From NCBI GenBank assembly GCA_028872875.1, contig JAGWOC010000028.1, positions 1 to 35,906 on the forward strand: a stretch of DNA of 35,906 bases, in the 5' to 3' direction. Of this stretch, positions 1 to 7,709 are shown one piece after another. Made by a program: the position numbers and the translations under genes. Source of the DNA: Chloroflexota bacterium (lineage in GTDB: Bacteria; Chloroflexota; Dehalococcoidia; DSTF01; JACRBR01). The stretch's first letter is position 1. Each line of letters opens with the position of its first letter. The notes under the pieces are model-generated. The model ran no database searches and was not told the DNA's origin. It saw nothing but the letters and a program-made list of their open reading frames with translations.

Positions 1-2515
1 GGCGCGCGCGGCGGCCCGGCTTCGCACCGGCCGCCGCCACCGCATCGGCCGATGCGCCGCGCGGCGTCAGGAACCGCACTTCGAGCCAGCGGAAGATGTA
101 GTCGACGATCGACGACGCCGTCGGGATCGCCGGGTTCGACGTCAGTCCGTTCGGCTCGAAGTGCACGCCGCGGAACTTCGCGACCAGGTTCTCAAGCGGG
201 ACGCCGTACTGGAGCGCCACCGATGTCAGCACCGCGACCGAGTCCATCAGCCCGCGGATCGTCGACCCCTCCTTCGAGATGTTGACAAAGATCTCGCCCG
301 GCTGCCCCTCCGCGTAGAGGCCGACCGTCACGTAGCCTTCTTGCTCGCCGACGCGGAACTTGTGCGTCACCGACTGGCGCTCGTCCGGCAGGTGGCGCCG
401 GTACGGCGTCCCCGCCGGGCGCGGCTCCAACGAACCCGCCGCCCGCGGATGCGCGCCGTCCATCAGCTCCTGGAAGCCGAGCGCAATCTCCGCCGCCGCC
501 GCCTCCGCCTGCTCGGGCCCCCTGGCAGTCGCGTGCGACAGCACCTGCCGCTCCCGGGCGCCGTCCCGGTACACGGTGATCCCCTTGCAGCCCTCGCGAT
601 ACGCCAGCATGTAGGCGCGCTCCACATCGTCGGCCGTCGCCTCGTTGCGGAAGTTGATCGTCTTGCTGACCGCGTTATCCGTGTGGCGCTGAAACGCCGC
701 CTGCATCCTGACGTGCCACTCCGGGTCGATGTCGTGCGACGTGATGAACACCCGCTTCGCCCACTCCGGCACGCCGTCACGCGCCCGCAGCGATCCGCCC
801 TCAGCCAGATCGCGCACCAGCTCGTCGCTGTAGAACCCCTCCCGCTCCGCCATCGCGCGGAACGTCGCGTTCACCTCCGGCAGCATCGTCGGCGTCGCCG
901 GATTCGCGCGGTCCAGGTAGTGGCGCCGCATGAACGCCAGCGCGAATGCCGGCTCGATACCGCCCGCGCAGCCGGCGATGATGCTCAGCGTGCCCGTCGG
1001 CGCTACCGTCGTGCGCGTCGAGTTGCGATAGCGATGGCCGCCGCGCGGGTCGCCCGACGCCGGGTCATAGATCGACCCGTGCCACGCCGGGAAGACGCCC
1101 CGCTCCTGCGCAAGCTGCATCGAGGCACGGTCCGCCTGCTCCTGCACGAACGACATCACGCGTCCGCCGAGCGCCAGCGCCTCTTCCGAGTCGTACGGGA
1201 TGCGCAGCGCGAACAGCAGGTCCGCCCAGCCCATCACACCCAGCCCGATCTTGCGAGTCTGCTTCGTCATGTCGTCGATCTGCGCGATCGGATAGTGGCA
1301 GCGGTCGATCACGTCGTCGAGGAAGCGCACCGCCAGCGCCACCGTCTCGCCGAGCGCGTCCCAGTCGATGTCTTCCGCCGGATCGTGCGCGGAGGAACTC
1401 CGCCGCCGCTTCGCCAGCGGTTCGCGGGCCACCTTCGCGAGATTGATCGAGCCCAGGTTGCACGACTCGTACGGCAGCAACGGTTGTTCGCCGCAGGGGT
1501 TCGTCGCCTCGATCCGTCCGAGCTGCGGTGTCGGGTTGTCGCGGTTGATCCGGTCGAGGAACACCAGCCCCGGGTCGCCGTTGCGCCACGCGTTCTCGAC
1601 GATCCGCCGGAACACCGCACGCGCTGGCAGCGTACCGGCCGGTTGCCGCGTGCGCGGGTTGACGAGCTCATACGTGTCGCCCCGCTCGACCGCCTCCATG
1701 AACCGCTCGGTCACGGCCACGCTGATGTTGAAGTTCTGCAGTGTCGTCATGTCCGACTTGACATCGATGAATCTCTCGATGTCGGGATGCTCGACGTTGA
1801 GGATCGCCATGTTCGCGCCGCGCCGCGTGCCGCCCTGCTTGATCGACTCCGTCGCCGCGTCGAACACCCGCATGAACGACACCGGTCCGCTGGCGACGCC
1901 GCCCGTCGTCGACACGCGGTCGCCCGCCGGACGCAGCCGGCTGAACGCGAAGCCGGTGCCGCCGCCGCTCTGGTGGATCAGCGCCGTGTCCTTCAACGCC
2001 TCGAAGATCCCCTCCATCGAGTCTTCGACGGGCAACACGAAGCACGCCGACAACTGCTGCAGCGGCCGGCCCGCGTTGCCCAGCGTTGGCGAGTTCGGCA
2101 GGAAGCGCAGCGACGTCATCAGGTCGTAGAACCGAGCCTCGCACGCGGCGACGGTGCCCGCCGCGTCCGCCGTCGCGTACGCGGCCTCTGCCTGCGCGAT
2201 GTCGTGCGCGACGCGCCGGAACAGGTCTTCCGGCGTCTCGGCCAACTCGCCACGCTCATCTTTCGCCAGATATCGTCGCTCGAGCACGACGCGCGCGTTG
2301 TCGCTCAGCGCAAGCGGCGCCCCGTGGGCGCGGGGACGCTTGTTCGCCGGCGGCGAGGGCGCCCGCCGCAGGGATGCCGGACCCGGCCCAGCCGGGCGGG
2401 CGCTCGTGGGGGCCGGCGTCCTCGACGCGCGCCGCCGCGCGGCGCCGCTCCGGGCGTTCTTCGACCCCGCGGTGCTCAGCCACGATGGCGGCTTCCGCTT
2501 GCGCTCGTCTGCCAC
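1..2515 (-). CDS. nrdJ: Adenosylcobalamin-dependent (class II) ribonucleoside-diphosphate reductase, 3' end cut by window
   Basis: Reduces ribonucleotides to deoxyribonucleotides with a B12-generated thiyl radical. The frame stays open from a GTG at 2515 to base 1 (838 codons) and runs off the window. Family hallmarks are visible: SACFVLP with catalytic Cys158, the motif NPCGEQPLLPYESC with Cys341, Glu343 and Cys352 (same C-x10-C spacing as Thermotoga NrdJ), GGTRRGANMAIL, and STRTTVAPTGTLSIIAG. The C-terminal part in view is an Ala/Arg-rich linker; the usual C-terminal Cys pair must lie outside. The first ~70 residues are an Arg/Pro/Ala-rich extension before the core begins (LSDNARVVLERRYL). 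GTG is chosen because an extended -10 box sits 6 bases upstream; there is no Shine-Dalgarno. Family assignment is certain; the start is likely. Confidence 0.95.
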   Translation of the reverse strand, partial: MADERKRKPPSWLSTAGSKNARSGAARRRASRTPAPTSARPAGPGPASLRRAPSPPANKRPRAHGAPLALSDNARVVLERRYLAKDERGELAETPEDLFRRVAHDIAQAEAAYATADAAGTVAACEARFYDLMTSLRFLPNSPTLGNAGRPLQQLSACFVLPVEDSMEGIFEALKDTALIHQSGGGTGFAFSRLRPAGDRVSTTGGVASGPVSFMRVFDAATESIKQGGTRRGANMAILNVEHPDIERFIDVKSDMTTLQNFNISVAVTERFMEAVERGDTYELVNPRTRQPAGTLPARAVFRRIVENAWRNGDPGLVFLDRINRDNPTPQLGRIEATNPCGEQPLLPYESCNLGSINLAKVAREPLAKRRRSSSAHDPAEDIDWDALGETVALAVRFLDDVIDRCHYPIAQIDDMTKQTRKIGLGVMGWADLLFALRIPYDSEEALALGGRVMSFVQEQADRASMQLAQERGVFPAWHGSIYDPASGDPRGGHRYRNSTRTTVAPTGTLSIIAGCAGGIEPAFALAFMRRHYLDRANPATPTMLPEVNATFRAMAEREGFYSDELVRDLAEGGSLRARDGVPEWAKRVFITSHDIDPEWHVRMQAAFQRHTDNAVSKTINFRNEATADDVERAYMLAYREGCKGITVYRDGARERQVLSHATARGPEQAEAAAAEIALGFQELMDGAHPRAAGSLEPRPAGTPYRRHLPDERQSVTHKFRVGEQEGYVTVGLYAEGQPGEIFVNISKEGSTIRGLMDSVAVLTSVALQYGVPLENLVAKFRGVHFEPNGLTSNPAIPTASSIVDYIFRWLEVRFLTPRGASADAVAAAGAKPGRRAR

Positions 2516-2521
2516 GACGCG

Positions 2522-2530
2522 AGTATAGCA
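2522..2530 (-). promoter_or_regulatory. Extended -10 promoter of nrdJ, leaderless
   Basis: On the minus strand TGCTATACT is followed by six bases and then the GTG of nrdJ. That spacing puts the predicted transcription start on the G of the start codon, so the mRNA would be leaderless. No -35 box stands out, which suits an extended -10 (TGn) promoter. Confidence 0.6.
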
Positions 2531-2735
2531 GAACGTCTGTGCGACGTGGTGGTTGCGCCGCGCACGTCGGGGCCCACCGGCGCATCGGTGCGGCAGCGTC
2601 GTCGCTCCTTGTCGCTGTGCGTAATGCCGCACCCGCTGTACCGTTGTTCTTGCTGACGACGTAGAGCAGGCGCCGCCGCGCGTGCCGGTACCAGCGCCGT
2701 CGGGATGCGGAACAGCAGTGGACAGGGGATTGTCG

Positions 2736-4226
2736 ATGCTCACGAGGTGGCTGCAGGATCAATCCGGAAGGACCGTCGTCGGCCTCGGGCTGAGCATCGC
2801 GCTCGTTGCTGGCTCGGTCTTGACGGCCGTCGCGCTCACCGCGGGCACCGCGCTGGCGTGGCACTACACCTACGGCTGCGACCAGAACGGCAACGTGGTC
2901 GGGACGATCACCTTCCCGAAGAACACGGCGCCGTTCTCCGTCATCCTGCAGGACCACGTGCCGGCCGACGCCCACTTCAAGGACGTCCCCGGCGCCACCG
3001 AGCTGATCACGCCCACCGCCAACCAGACCTCGGCACCCTTCACGCTGTCGACAGCAAACGTGCGCCCGGACGCGAACTCGCTGCGCATCGTCAACTCCGC
3101 CACGAACGAGAAGAGCGACAGCTTCCCGCCCTGCGGCGGACAGGTGTTGCCCACCGCCACGAGCACCGGCACGGGCACGGCCACCAGCACCGCAACAGCC
3201 GTCGCCACCAGCACGCCGTCTACGCAACCGTGCGAGACCGCCGGCGCGACGAAGACGCCCGAGTCCGGCGAGACGCAGACGCCGGAGGCAACGCAAACTT
3301 CCGAGTCCGACCACACGCACACGCCCGAGGCGGACAAGACGCAGACGCCGGAGTCCGAGCACACGCACACGCCCGAGGCGGACAAGACGCAGACGCCGGA
3401 GTCCGAGCACACGCACACGCCCGAGGCGGAGAAGACGCAGACGCCGGAGTCCGAGCACACGCACACGCCCGAGGCGACGGAGACCCCGGAACCGACTCAG
3501 ACCGCCGCACCCACGTGCACACCGCAGCCGACGCAGACCGCCGAGGCGACGCACACGCCGCAGGCGACGACGACGAACACCGCCATGCCGACGGCGACCA
3601 ACACCGCTGAATCGACCGAGACGCCGCAAGCCACAGAGACGCCGGAAGCTACGGAGACGCCGGAAGCGACGGCGACCAGCACGGCGATTCCCACGGCGAC
3701 CAACACATCCGTGCCGACGGCGACGAACACCGCCGTGCCGACGGCGACGAACACCGCCGTGCCGACGGCGACGAACACCGCCGTGCCGACGGCGACGAAC
3801 ACCGCCGTGCCGACGGCGACCAACACCGCCGTGCCGACGGCGACCAACACCGCCGTGCCGACGGCGACCAACACCGCGCAGCCGACGGCGACCAACACCG
3901 CGCAGCCGACGGCGACCAACACGGCAGTGCCGACGGCGACGAACACGGTTACGGTGCAGACCGCGACGAGCACCGTTACCGTCCAGACGGCGACGAGCAC
4001 GGCCGCTGCCGCCACGGCGACGCCGCCAGCACCGACGCCGACGCTCGTTTCCCTCGTCCTCGGCGCCACGCCGCCCGCGCGCGGCCGGCCGACGACGGGG
4101 CTGCCAAACACGGGCGTGGGCGCACTCGACAGCACGGGCGGGCGCATGCTGCTGGCGCTGCTCGCGCTCGCCGCGGCCGGCGGCCTGGCCGGCGTCGGAC
4201 TCGGGATGCGCCGCCGCAAGAACTGA
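2736..4226 (+). CDS. Secreted Thr/Pro-rich repeat protein with LPNTG sortase anchor
   Basis: A 496-residue surface protein. A basic N-terminus ([12 protein letters not shown]) and hydrophobic stretch at residues ~13-40 form a signal peptide. Residues ~42-145 are a small unrecognised domain (with GCDQNGN near its start and PPCGG near its end). Then come about 310 residues almost wholly of Thr, Pro, Ala, Glu and Asn: a 16-residue His/Thr/Glu repeat, then an 8-residue AVPTATNT repeat. The C-terminus has LPNTG at 456-460, a hydrophobic span and the tail RRRKN, a classic sortase cell-wall sorting signal. It is probably a stalk or mucin-like wall protein, a likely O-glycosylation target (inference). 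No sortase gene is in the window. Start ATG at 2736 has AGGGGAT a few bases upstream. A strong terminator follows. Confidence 0.85.
   Translation: MLTRWLQDQSGRTVVGLGLSIALVAGSVLTAVALTAGTALAWHYTYGCDQNGNVVGTITFPKNTAPFSVILQDHVPADAHFKDVPGATELITPTANQTSAPFTLSTANVRPDANSLRIVNSATNEKSDSFPPCGGQVLPTATSTGTGTATSTATAVATSTPSTQPCETAGATKTPESGETQTPEATQTSESDHTHTPEADKTQTPESEHTHTPEADKTQTPESEHTHTPEAEKTQTPESEHTHTPEATETPEPTQTAAPTCTPQPTQTAEATHTPQATTTNTAMPTATNTAESTETPQATETPEATETPEATATSTAIPTATNTSVPTATNTAVPTATNTAVPTATNTAVPTATNTAVPTATNTAVPTATNTAVPTATNTAQPTATNTAQPTATNTAVPTATNTVTVQTATSTVTVQTATSTAAAATATPPAPTPTLVSLVLGATPPARGRPTTGLPNTGVGALDSTGGRMLLALLALAAAGGLAGVGLGMRRRKN
3303..3477 (+). repeat. 48-bp tandem repeat inside the LPNTG protein gene
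   Basis: The string CACACGCACACGCCCGAGG recurs at 3312, 3360, 3408 and 3456, a period of exactly 48 bp (16 codons, unit of the form [16 protein letters not shown]). Copies are nearly identical at DNA level, so the array was expanded recently or is being homogenised. The unit is rich in His, Glu and Asp. Confidence 0.95.
3684..3947 (+). repeat. 24-bp tandem repeat (A[VQ]PTATNT) inside the LPNTG protein gene
   Basis: Eleven consecutive 24-bp units, starting at 3684, 3708, 3732 and so on to 3924, encode [16 protein letters not shown], six AVPTATNT, two AQPTATNT and one AVPTATNT. Differences are mostly third-base changes. Such units are common in Chloroflexota surface proteins. Confidence 0.95.
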
Positions 4227-4259
4227 CGACCCGGTTCCTCCTGATGGCCGGGATGGCCG

Positions 4260-4301
4260 CACACGAAGACGCCGCCTCTGACAGGGCGGCGTCTTCGTGT
4301 G
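4260..4301 (+). terminator. Strong stem-loop after the LPNTG protein gene
   Basis: A perfect 17-bp inverted repeat (CACACGAAGACGCCGCC and its complement) encloses an 8-base loop, starting 33 bases after the stop codon. No T-tract follows. Its strength and place make a transcription terminator or mRNA 3'-end stabiliser likely. Confidence 0.8.
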
Positions 4302-4373
4302 CCCGGCGCGTGACCCTAAGCCGCGGATGACGCACCATCTGTGGCAGAAGCGCGCGCGTAGCGAGGAGGATGT

Positions 4374-4676
4374 ATGATCGCGGTCATCGCAAAGCTGACA
4401 GTCCAGGATGGTAAGGGAGATGAGTTCAGCGCGGCGGGCGCAGAGATGGTCGCAGCCGTCAGCCAGCACGAAGCCGGCCGCACGCTGCAGTACACGCTCG
4501 CCCGATCACAGAAGGCGCCGAACGAGTTCTACTTCATCGAGGCCTACGCCGACGCGGACGCGATGGGCGACCACAGCAAGACGCCGCACATGGCCGCGTT
4601 CGGCGCGAAGATCGCGGCACTCCTCGCTGGCCGTCCCGAGATCATTCGGCTCGACCCCGTCGCGACGCTCGACTGA
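4374..4676 (+). CDS. Antibiotic biosynthesis monooxygenase (ABM) domain protein
   Basis: A 100-residue single-domain protein of the ABM / dimeric alpha-beta barrel family (YgiN-like quinol monooxygenases and relatives). It has the expected pattern: N-terminal MIAVIAKLTVQDGKGDEF strand and helix, the NEFYFIEAYADADAMGDH strand with a His, and the helix HMAAFGAKIAALL. The ATG has a near-perfect AGGAGG a few bases upstream. It stands alone: the repeat protein ahead ends in a terminator and the next gene is convergent. The substrate cannot be told from sequence; family members act on quinols or other aromatic compounds. Confidence 0.8.
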   Translation: MIAVIAKLTVQDGKGDEFSAAGAEMVAAVSQHEAGRTLQYTLARSQKAPNEFYFIEAYADADAMGDHSKTPHMAAFGAKIAALLAGRPEIIRLDPVATLD

Positions 4677-4733
4677 GCCGCTGGTCGCCCGGCCGCGGCG
4701 TCTCCGGGTTACAGCCGCCGCGTGGCGCGTCCG

Positions 4734-5204
4734 TCAGATCCGCGACGCTGCGTGGTAGATGTGGGCGATGCCGTGCATCACCACCATCTGCATCAGCAGG
4801 TCGCCGACGGGCATGTCGCGGAAGCCGCCGATCGTCACGCGCCGTTCCAGCAGCTCGTCCGGCGCTGCCCGCAGGTAGCCGATGACGCCGCCGTACGACG
4901 TCTCCAATTCGCTCACCAGGGCGGCGATGCTCTTGTCGGCGCGCTGGCCGACAAGCTGCGCGTTCATCGCATCGATGTTCACGTTGGCGCCGAGGTCCGT
5001 CCCGGCGGGCGCGCTCGCCATGCCGCCCACCATCGGCACCACGATGCCGCCGATCGCCGCGACGTGGGCCAGCACCTGCTTGTTCGTCCACCCTGCCTCG
5101 TCGGCGGCCATCGCCCATTCGTCGTCCGTAAAGCGGGCGCCGATGCGCCTGCTCTCGTTGATCAGCATCTGGATGCCGTCGATCAGTTCTGTCTTCGTCG
5201 CCAT
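4734..5204 (-). CDS. DinB-like / maleylpyruvate isomerase-type four-helix protein
   Basis: A 156-residue protein of the DinB / YfiT / MDMPI_N superfamily, four-helix bundle proteins that often bind a metal through three His and carry out thiol-dependent or detoxification reactions. Visible signs are the N-terminal helix KTELIDGIQMLINESRR, the segment WTNKQVLAHVAAIGG with a His at the usual place, and the C-terminal HGIAHIYH with the other two ligand candidates. The ATG at 5204 is chosen over an upstream in-frame start because AAGGAG lies six bases before it. It is convergent with the ABM gene and divergent from the HNH gene. The precise reaction is unknown. Confidence 0.75.
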   Translation of the reverse strand: MATKTELIDGIQMLINESRRIGARFTDDEWAMAADEAGWTNKQVLAHVAAIGGIVVPMVGGMASAPAGTDLGANVNIDAMNAQLVGQRADKSIAALVSELETSYGGVIGYLRAAPDELLERRVTIGGFRDMPVGDLLMQMVVMHGIAHIYHAASRI

Positions 5205-5292
5205 GCGCGTCTCCTTGCCCTCGTCCAATATCCGCCGTTTGCCCAAGATTGTAGGGTTGGCGGACGGTCACGCGACAGTGCGGCCAGCGGCG

Positions 5293-5322
5293 TTGCTCGC
5301 CATTTCGGCGCTTTGCTATGCT
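5293..5322 (+). promoter_or_regulatory. Promoter of the HNH gene
   Basis: TTGCTC at 5293-5298, an 18-base spacer, and TATGCT at 5317-5322 preceded by TGC (extended -10). The predicted start leaves a leader of about 17 bases before the ATG at 5346, with only a weak Shine-Dalgarno. Confidence 0.55.
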
Positions 5323-5345
5323 TGGGCCAAGTGTAAAGCGGGTCC

Positions 5346-5882
5346 ATGGGTGTAAGCACCAGCGTCCTCGTCCTGAACCAGAACTACGAGCCGCTGAACG
5401 TCTGCAACGCGCGCCGGGCCTTCGTGCTCGTCGACCGTGGCAAGGCGGAGGTATTGGAGCACGGCTCCGCGTTCCTGCGCTCGGCGAACGCCTCCTTCCT
5501 TCTGCCATCGGTGATCCGCCTCATCTACCTGATTAAGCGTCCACGGCCGCAGATGCGCCTTTCGCGCCGCGAGGTGTTCAACCGCGACCGCCACACCTGC
5601 CAGTACTGCGGGCGCCGCGGCCAGCGCGACCTCACGCTCGACCACGTCGTACCCCGGCACCGGGGCGGCCGCCACACCTGGGACAATCTCGTCACGGCAT
5701 GCAAGACGTGCAACCACCGCAAGGCTGGCCACACACCGCAGGAAGCGAAGATGGCCCTGCTCAAGCAGCCCCATCAGCCGCATGTGAACAACTACTACGT
5801 CGTCTACCCCTACCTGCGCAGCGAGGAGGGATGGCGCAAGTTCATCCCCGGCTGGGAGACCGCCACCGAAGGCTTCGCCTGA
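5346..5882 (+). CDS. HNH endonuclease family protein
   Basis: A 178-residue protein of the HNH family common in Chloroflexota, cyanobacteria and actinobacteria, starting with the typical VLVLNQNYEPLNVCNARRAF. The nuclease core is complete: a zinc pair CQYC, the catalytic stretch LDHVVPRHRGG, the Asn in WDNLVTACKTC with the second zinc pair, and NHRKAG. No methylase or phage gene lies nearby, so this looks like a stand-alone housekeeping HNH protein rather than part of a restriction system. Biological role unknown. It is read from its own extended -10 promoter and ends at a shared terminator with serA. Confidence 0.85.
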   Translation: MGVSTSVLVLNQNYEPLNVCNARRAFVLVDRGKAEVLEHGSAFLRSANASFLLPSVIRLIYLIKRPRPQMRLSRREVFNRDRHTCQYCGRRGQRDLTLDHVVPRHRGGRHTWDNLVTACKTCNHRKAGHTPQEAKMALLKQPHQPHVNNYYVVYPYLRSEEGWRKFIPGWETATEGFA

Positions 5883-5917
5883 GGCGCGGCGGCGGGTGGC
5901 GGCAGCGATAGCGGCCC

Positions 5918-5935
5918 AGCCCGCCCCGGCGGGCT
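5918..5935. terminator. Bidirectional terminator between the HNH gene and serA
   Basis: AGCCCG, a six-base CCCCGG loop and CGGGCT, followed on the + strand by TCTTC. It lies in the 61-base gap between two convergent genes. Confidence 0.6.
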
Positions 5936-5943
5936 TCTTCGTG

Positions 5944-7530
5944 CTACGAGAACTTCGTGACGCGCGCCGAGAGGATGTTCGGGATCGCCGCCAGCTCCTC
6001 GACCTGCTCCGGCGCGATCGGGTCGTCGATGCCGACCGCCATCAGCGCCTTCCCCCGCACCGCCGTGCGCCCCACGCGCATAAAGCTGATGTTGATATCG
6101 TGTTTCCCCAGGAACGTCCCCACCGCGCCGATCATCCCCGGACGGTCCTGGTTCTCGCACAGCAGCAGCCAGCCGTCGCCGGGCGGGATATCCACCCAGA
6201 AGTCGTTGATGGCGACGATGTGCGGCCCGTCGTGCGCGATCGTCCCCGTCACGTCGGTGTCGCCCGCGCTCGTGTGCACGTGCACGCGCACGAGGTTCGC
6301 GTACACCTCTTCCGCCGGGCCCTTGCGCTCGACGATCTTCATCCCCCGCGTCTCCGCGACGAGGTTCGCGTTCACGATCGTCACGTTCTCTTCGCTCACG
6401 GGCCCGAGCATCCCCTTGATCACCGCCGCCCGCAGGGCCGTCGTGTCGTGGTGCGCGATGTCCCCCAGGTAATCGATTTCGATGTTGCCCATCTGACCCG
6501 GCGCGAGCTGCGCCGCCAGCGACGCGGTCTTCTCCGCGACGGGGATGTACGGCGCCAGCACGCTCATCGTCTCCGCCGCGATCATCGGCGCGTTCACGGC
6601 GTACTGCGCCGGCTCTCCGCGCAGGACCGCCAGGATCTGCTTCGCGACGTCGACCGCCACGCGCTCCTGCGCCTCCCTCGTCGAAGCGCCGAGGTGCGGC
6701 GTCACGATGATCCGGTCGTGGTGCAGCACCGGGCTCGCCATGTCCGGCGGCTCCTGCGGAAAGACGTCGAGCGCCGCCCCGGCGACCCGCCCTTCGTCCA
6801 CCGCGCGCACGAGCGCGTCGATGTCCACGAGGTCCCCGCGCGCCGTGTTGACGAGCCGCAGTGAAGGCTGCACCTTGCGCAACTCCGCGTCTCCGATGAG
6901 GTGGCGCGTCTGTGCCGTCAGCACCGTGTGCAAGGTCAGGAAATCGGCGCGGGCCAGCAGGTCGTCGAGCGACGCGGCCAGCTCGACGCCGAGCACGGCG
7001 CCGCGCTCCGGCGACACGAACGGGTCGTACGCCACCACCGTCATGTCGAGCCCCTTCGCCCGCCGCGCCACCTCCGAACCCACCTGGCCGAGCCCGACCA
7101 CGCCCAGCGTCTTCCCGCGCACCTCCACGCCGATGAACTTCGAGCGCTTCCACTCGCCCGCCTTCAGCGACGCGTTCGCCTCCGGGATGTGCCGCGCCAG
7201 CGCCAGCATCAGCCCCACCGCGTGTTCCGCGGCCGAGATCGTGTTGCCGAGCGGCGCGTTGACGACGATCACGCCGCGCGCCGTCGCCGCCGCCAGGTCG
7301 ATGTTGTCCACGCCGACGCCAGCGCGCCCCACCGCCTGGAGCTGCTTCGCCGCAGCGAACACGGCCGCCGTCACCTTCGTTTCGCTCCGCACGACGAGCG
7401 CGTGGTACGCCGGGATCGCCGCGATCAGCTCCTCGCGCGAGAGGCCGGTGCGCACGTCGACGCCGGCCTCGCCGCGCAGCAGCTCAACGCCGTCCGCCGC
7501 GATCGGGTCCGCTACCAGGATCTTCTTCAT
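5944..7530 (-). CDS. serA: D-3-phosphoglycerate dehydrogenase
   Basis: First step of serine synthesis: NAD-dependent oxidation of 3-phosphoglycerate to phosphohydroxypyruvate. The 528 residues match the long SerA form: catalytic/NAD domain with VVGLGQVGSEVA (Rossmann Gly motif), substrate-binding RAGVGVDNIDL, catalytic Arg in NTARGD, catalytic His in TPHLGAST; then the intervening ASB domain and a C-terminal ACT domain (ENQDRPGMIGAVGTFLGKHDINI), which often senses serine. It lies downstream of a class V aminotransferase on the same strand, which suits a serine pathway cluster. There is no Shine-Dalgarno; TAACCT six bases before the ATG may be a -10 box giving a second, leaderless transcript (inference). 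Confidence 0.95.
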   Translation of the reverse strand: MKKILVADPIAADGVELLRGEAGVDVRTGLSREELIAAIPAYHALVVRSETKVTAAVFAAAKQLQAVGRAGVGVDNIDLAAATARGVIVVNAPLGNTISAAEHAVGLMLALARHIPEANASLKAGEWKRSKFIGVEVRGKTLGVVGLGQVGSEVARRAKGLDMTVVAYDPFVSPERGAVLGVELAASLDDLLARADFLTLHTVLTAQTRHLIGDAELRKVQPSLRLVNTARGDLVDIDALVRAVDEGRVAGAALDVFPQEPPDMASPVLHHDRIIVTPHLGASTREAQERVAVDVAKQILAVLRGEPAQYAVNAPMIAAETMSVLAPYIPVAEKTASLAAQLAPGQMGNIEIDYLGDIAHHDTTALRAAVIKGMLGPVSEENVTIVNANLVAETRGMKIVERKGPAEEVYANLVRVHVHTSAGDTDVTGTIAHDGPHIVAINDFWVDIPPGDGWLLLCENQDRPGMIGAVGTFLGKHDINISFMRVGRTAVRGKALMAVGIDDPIAPEQVEELAAIPNILSARVTKFS

Positions 7531-7555
7531 ATCGGCAGGTTATCGGGGTGCGCCG

Positions 7556-7690
7556 CTACGCGACAGTCAATCGCGCGCCTGCGGCCGCGGGGATCAGGAG
7601 CGATTTATCATCGTGCCCGATGTTCCAGAGCGCGAGCGTCCAGTCGTTCTCGTAGTCGTAGACCTCGTAGAACCTGCCGTCGTGGCACAG
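7556..7690 (-). CDS. Small unidentified coding frame between the aminotransferase gene and serA
   Basis: A 44-codon open frame ending in TAG at 7556-7558. It encodes a protein-like peptide (FYEVYDYENDWTLALWN, then HDDKSLLIPAAAGARLTVA). Third codon positions are overwhelmingly G or C, as in true genes here, and it fills most of the 179-base gap. No ATG, GTG or TTG start is visible in frame; the first plausible codon is a CTG at 7690 without a good Shine-Dalgarno. It may be a small gene with an unusual start, the surviving 3' end of a decayed gene, or a frameshifted piece. I do not recognise the family. Confidence 0.4.
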   Translation of the reverse strand: MCHDGRFYEVYDYENDWTLALWNIGHDDKSLLIPAAAGARLTVA

Positions 7691-7709
7691 ATCCCGAGGG
7701 CGCCCGCGC

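Noticed and set aside
161-2656. A long open frame on the + strand over the ribonucleotide reductase gene
   Set aside because: It is Arg/His-rich and shows no domain; the minus strand carries all reductase motifs. Such shadow frames are usual at this G+C content. The same holds for long opposite-strand frames at 2256-4469, 10713-13214, 20993-22621, 24970-27699 and 32183-33859.
5346-5882. HNH gene as part of a restriction or defence island
   Set aside because: No methylase, specificity subunit or phage gene is adjacent, and the protein matches a common stand-alone HNH family.
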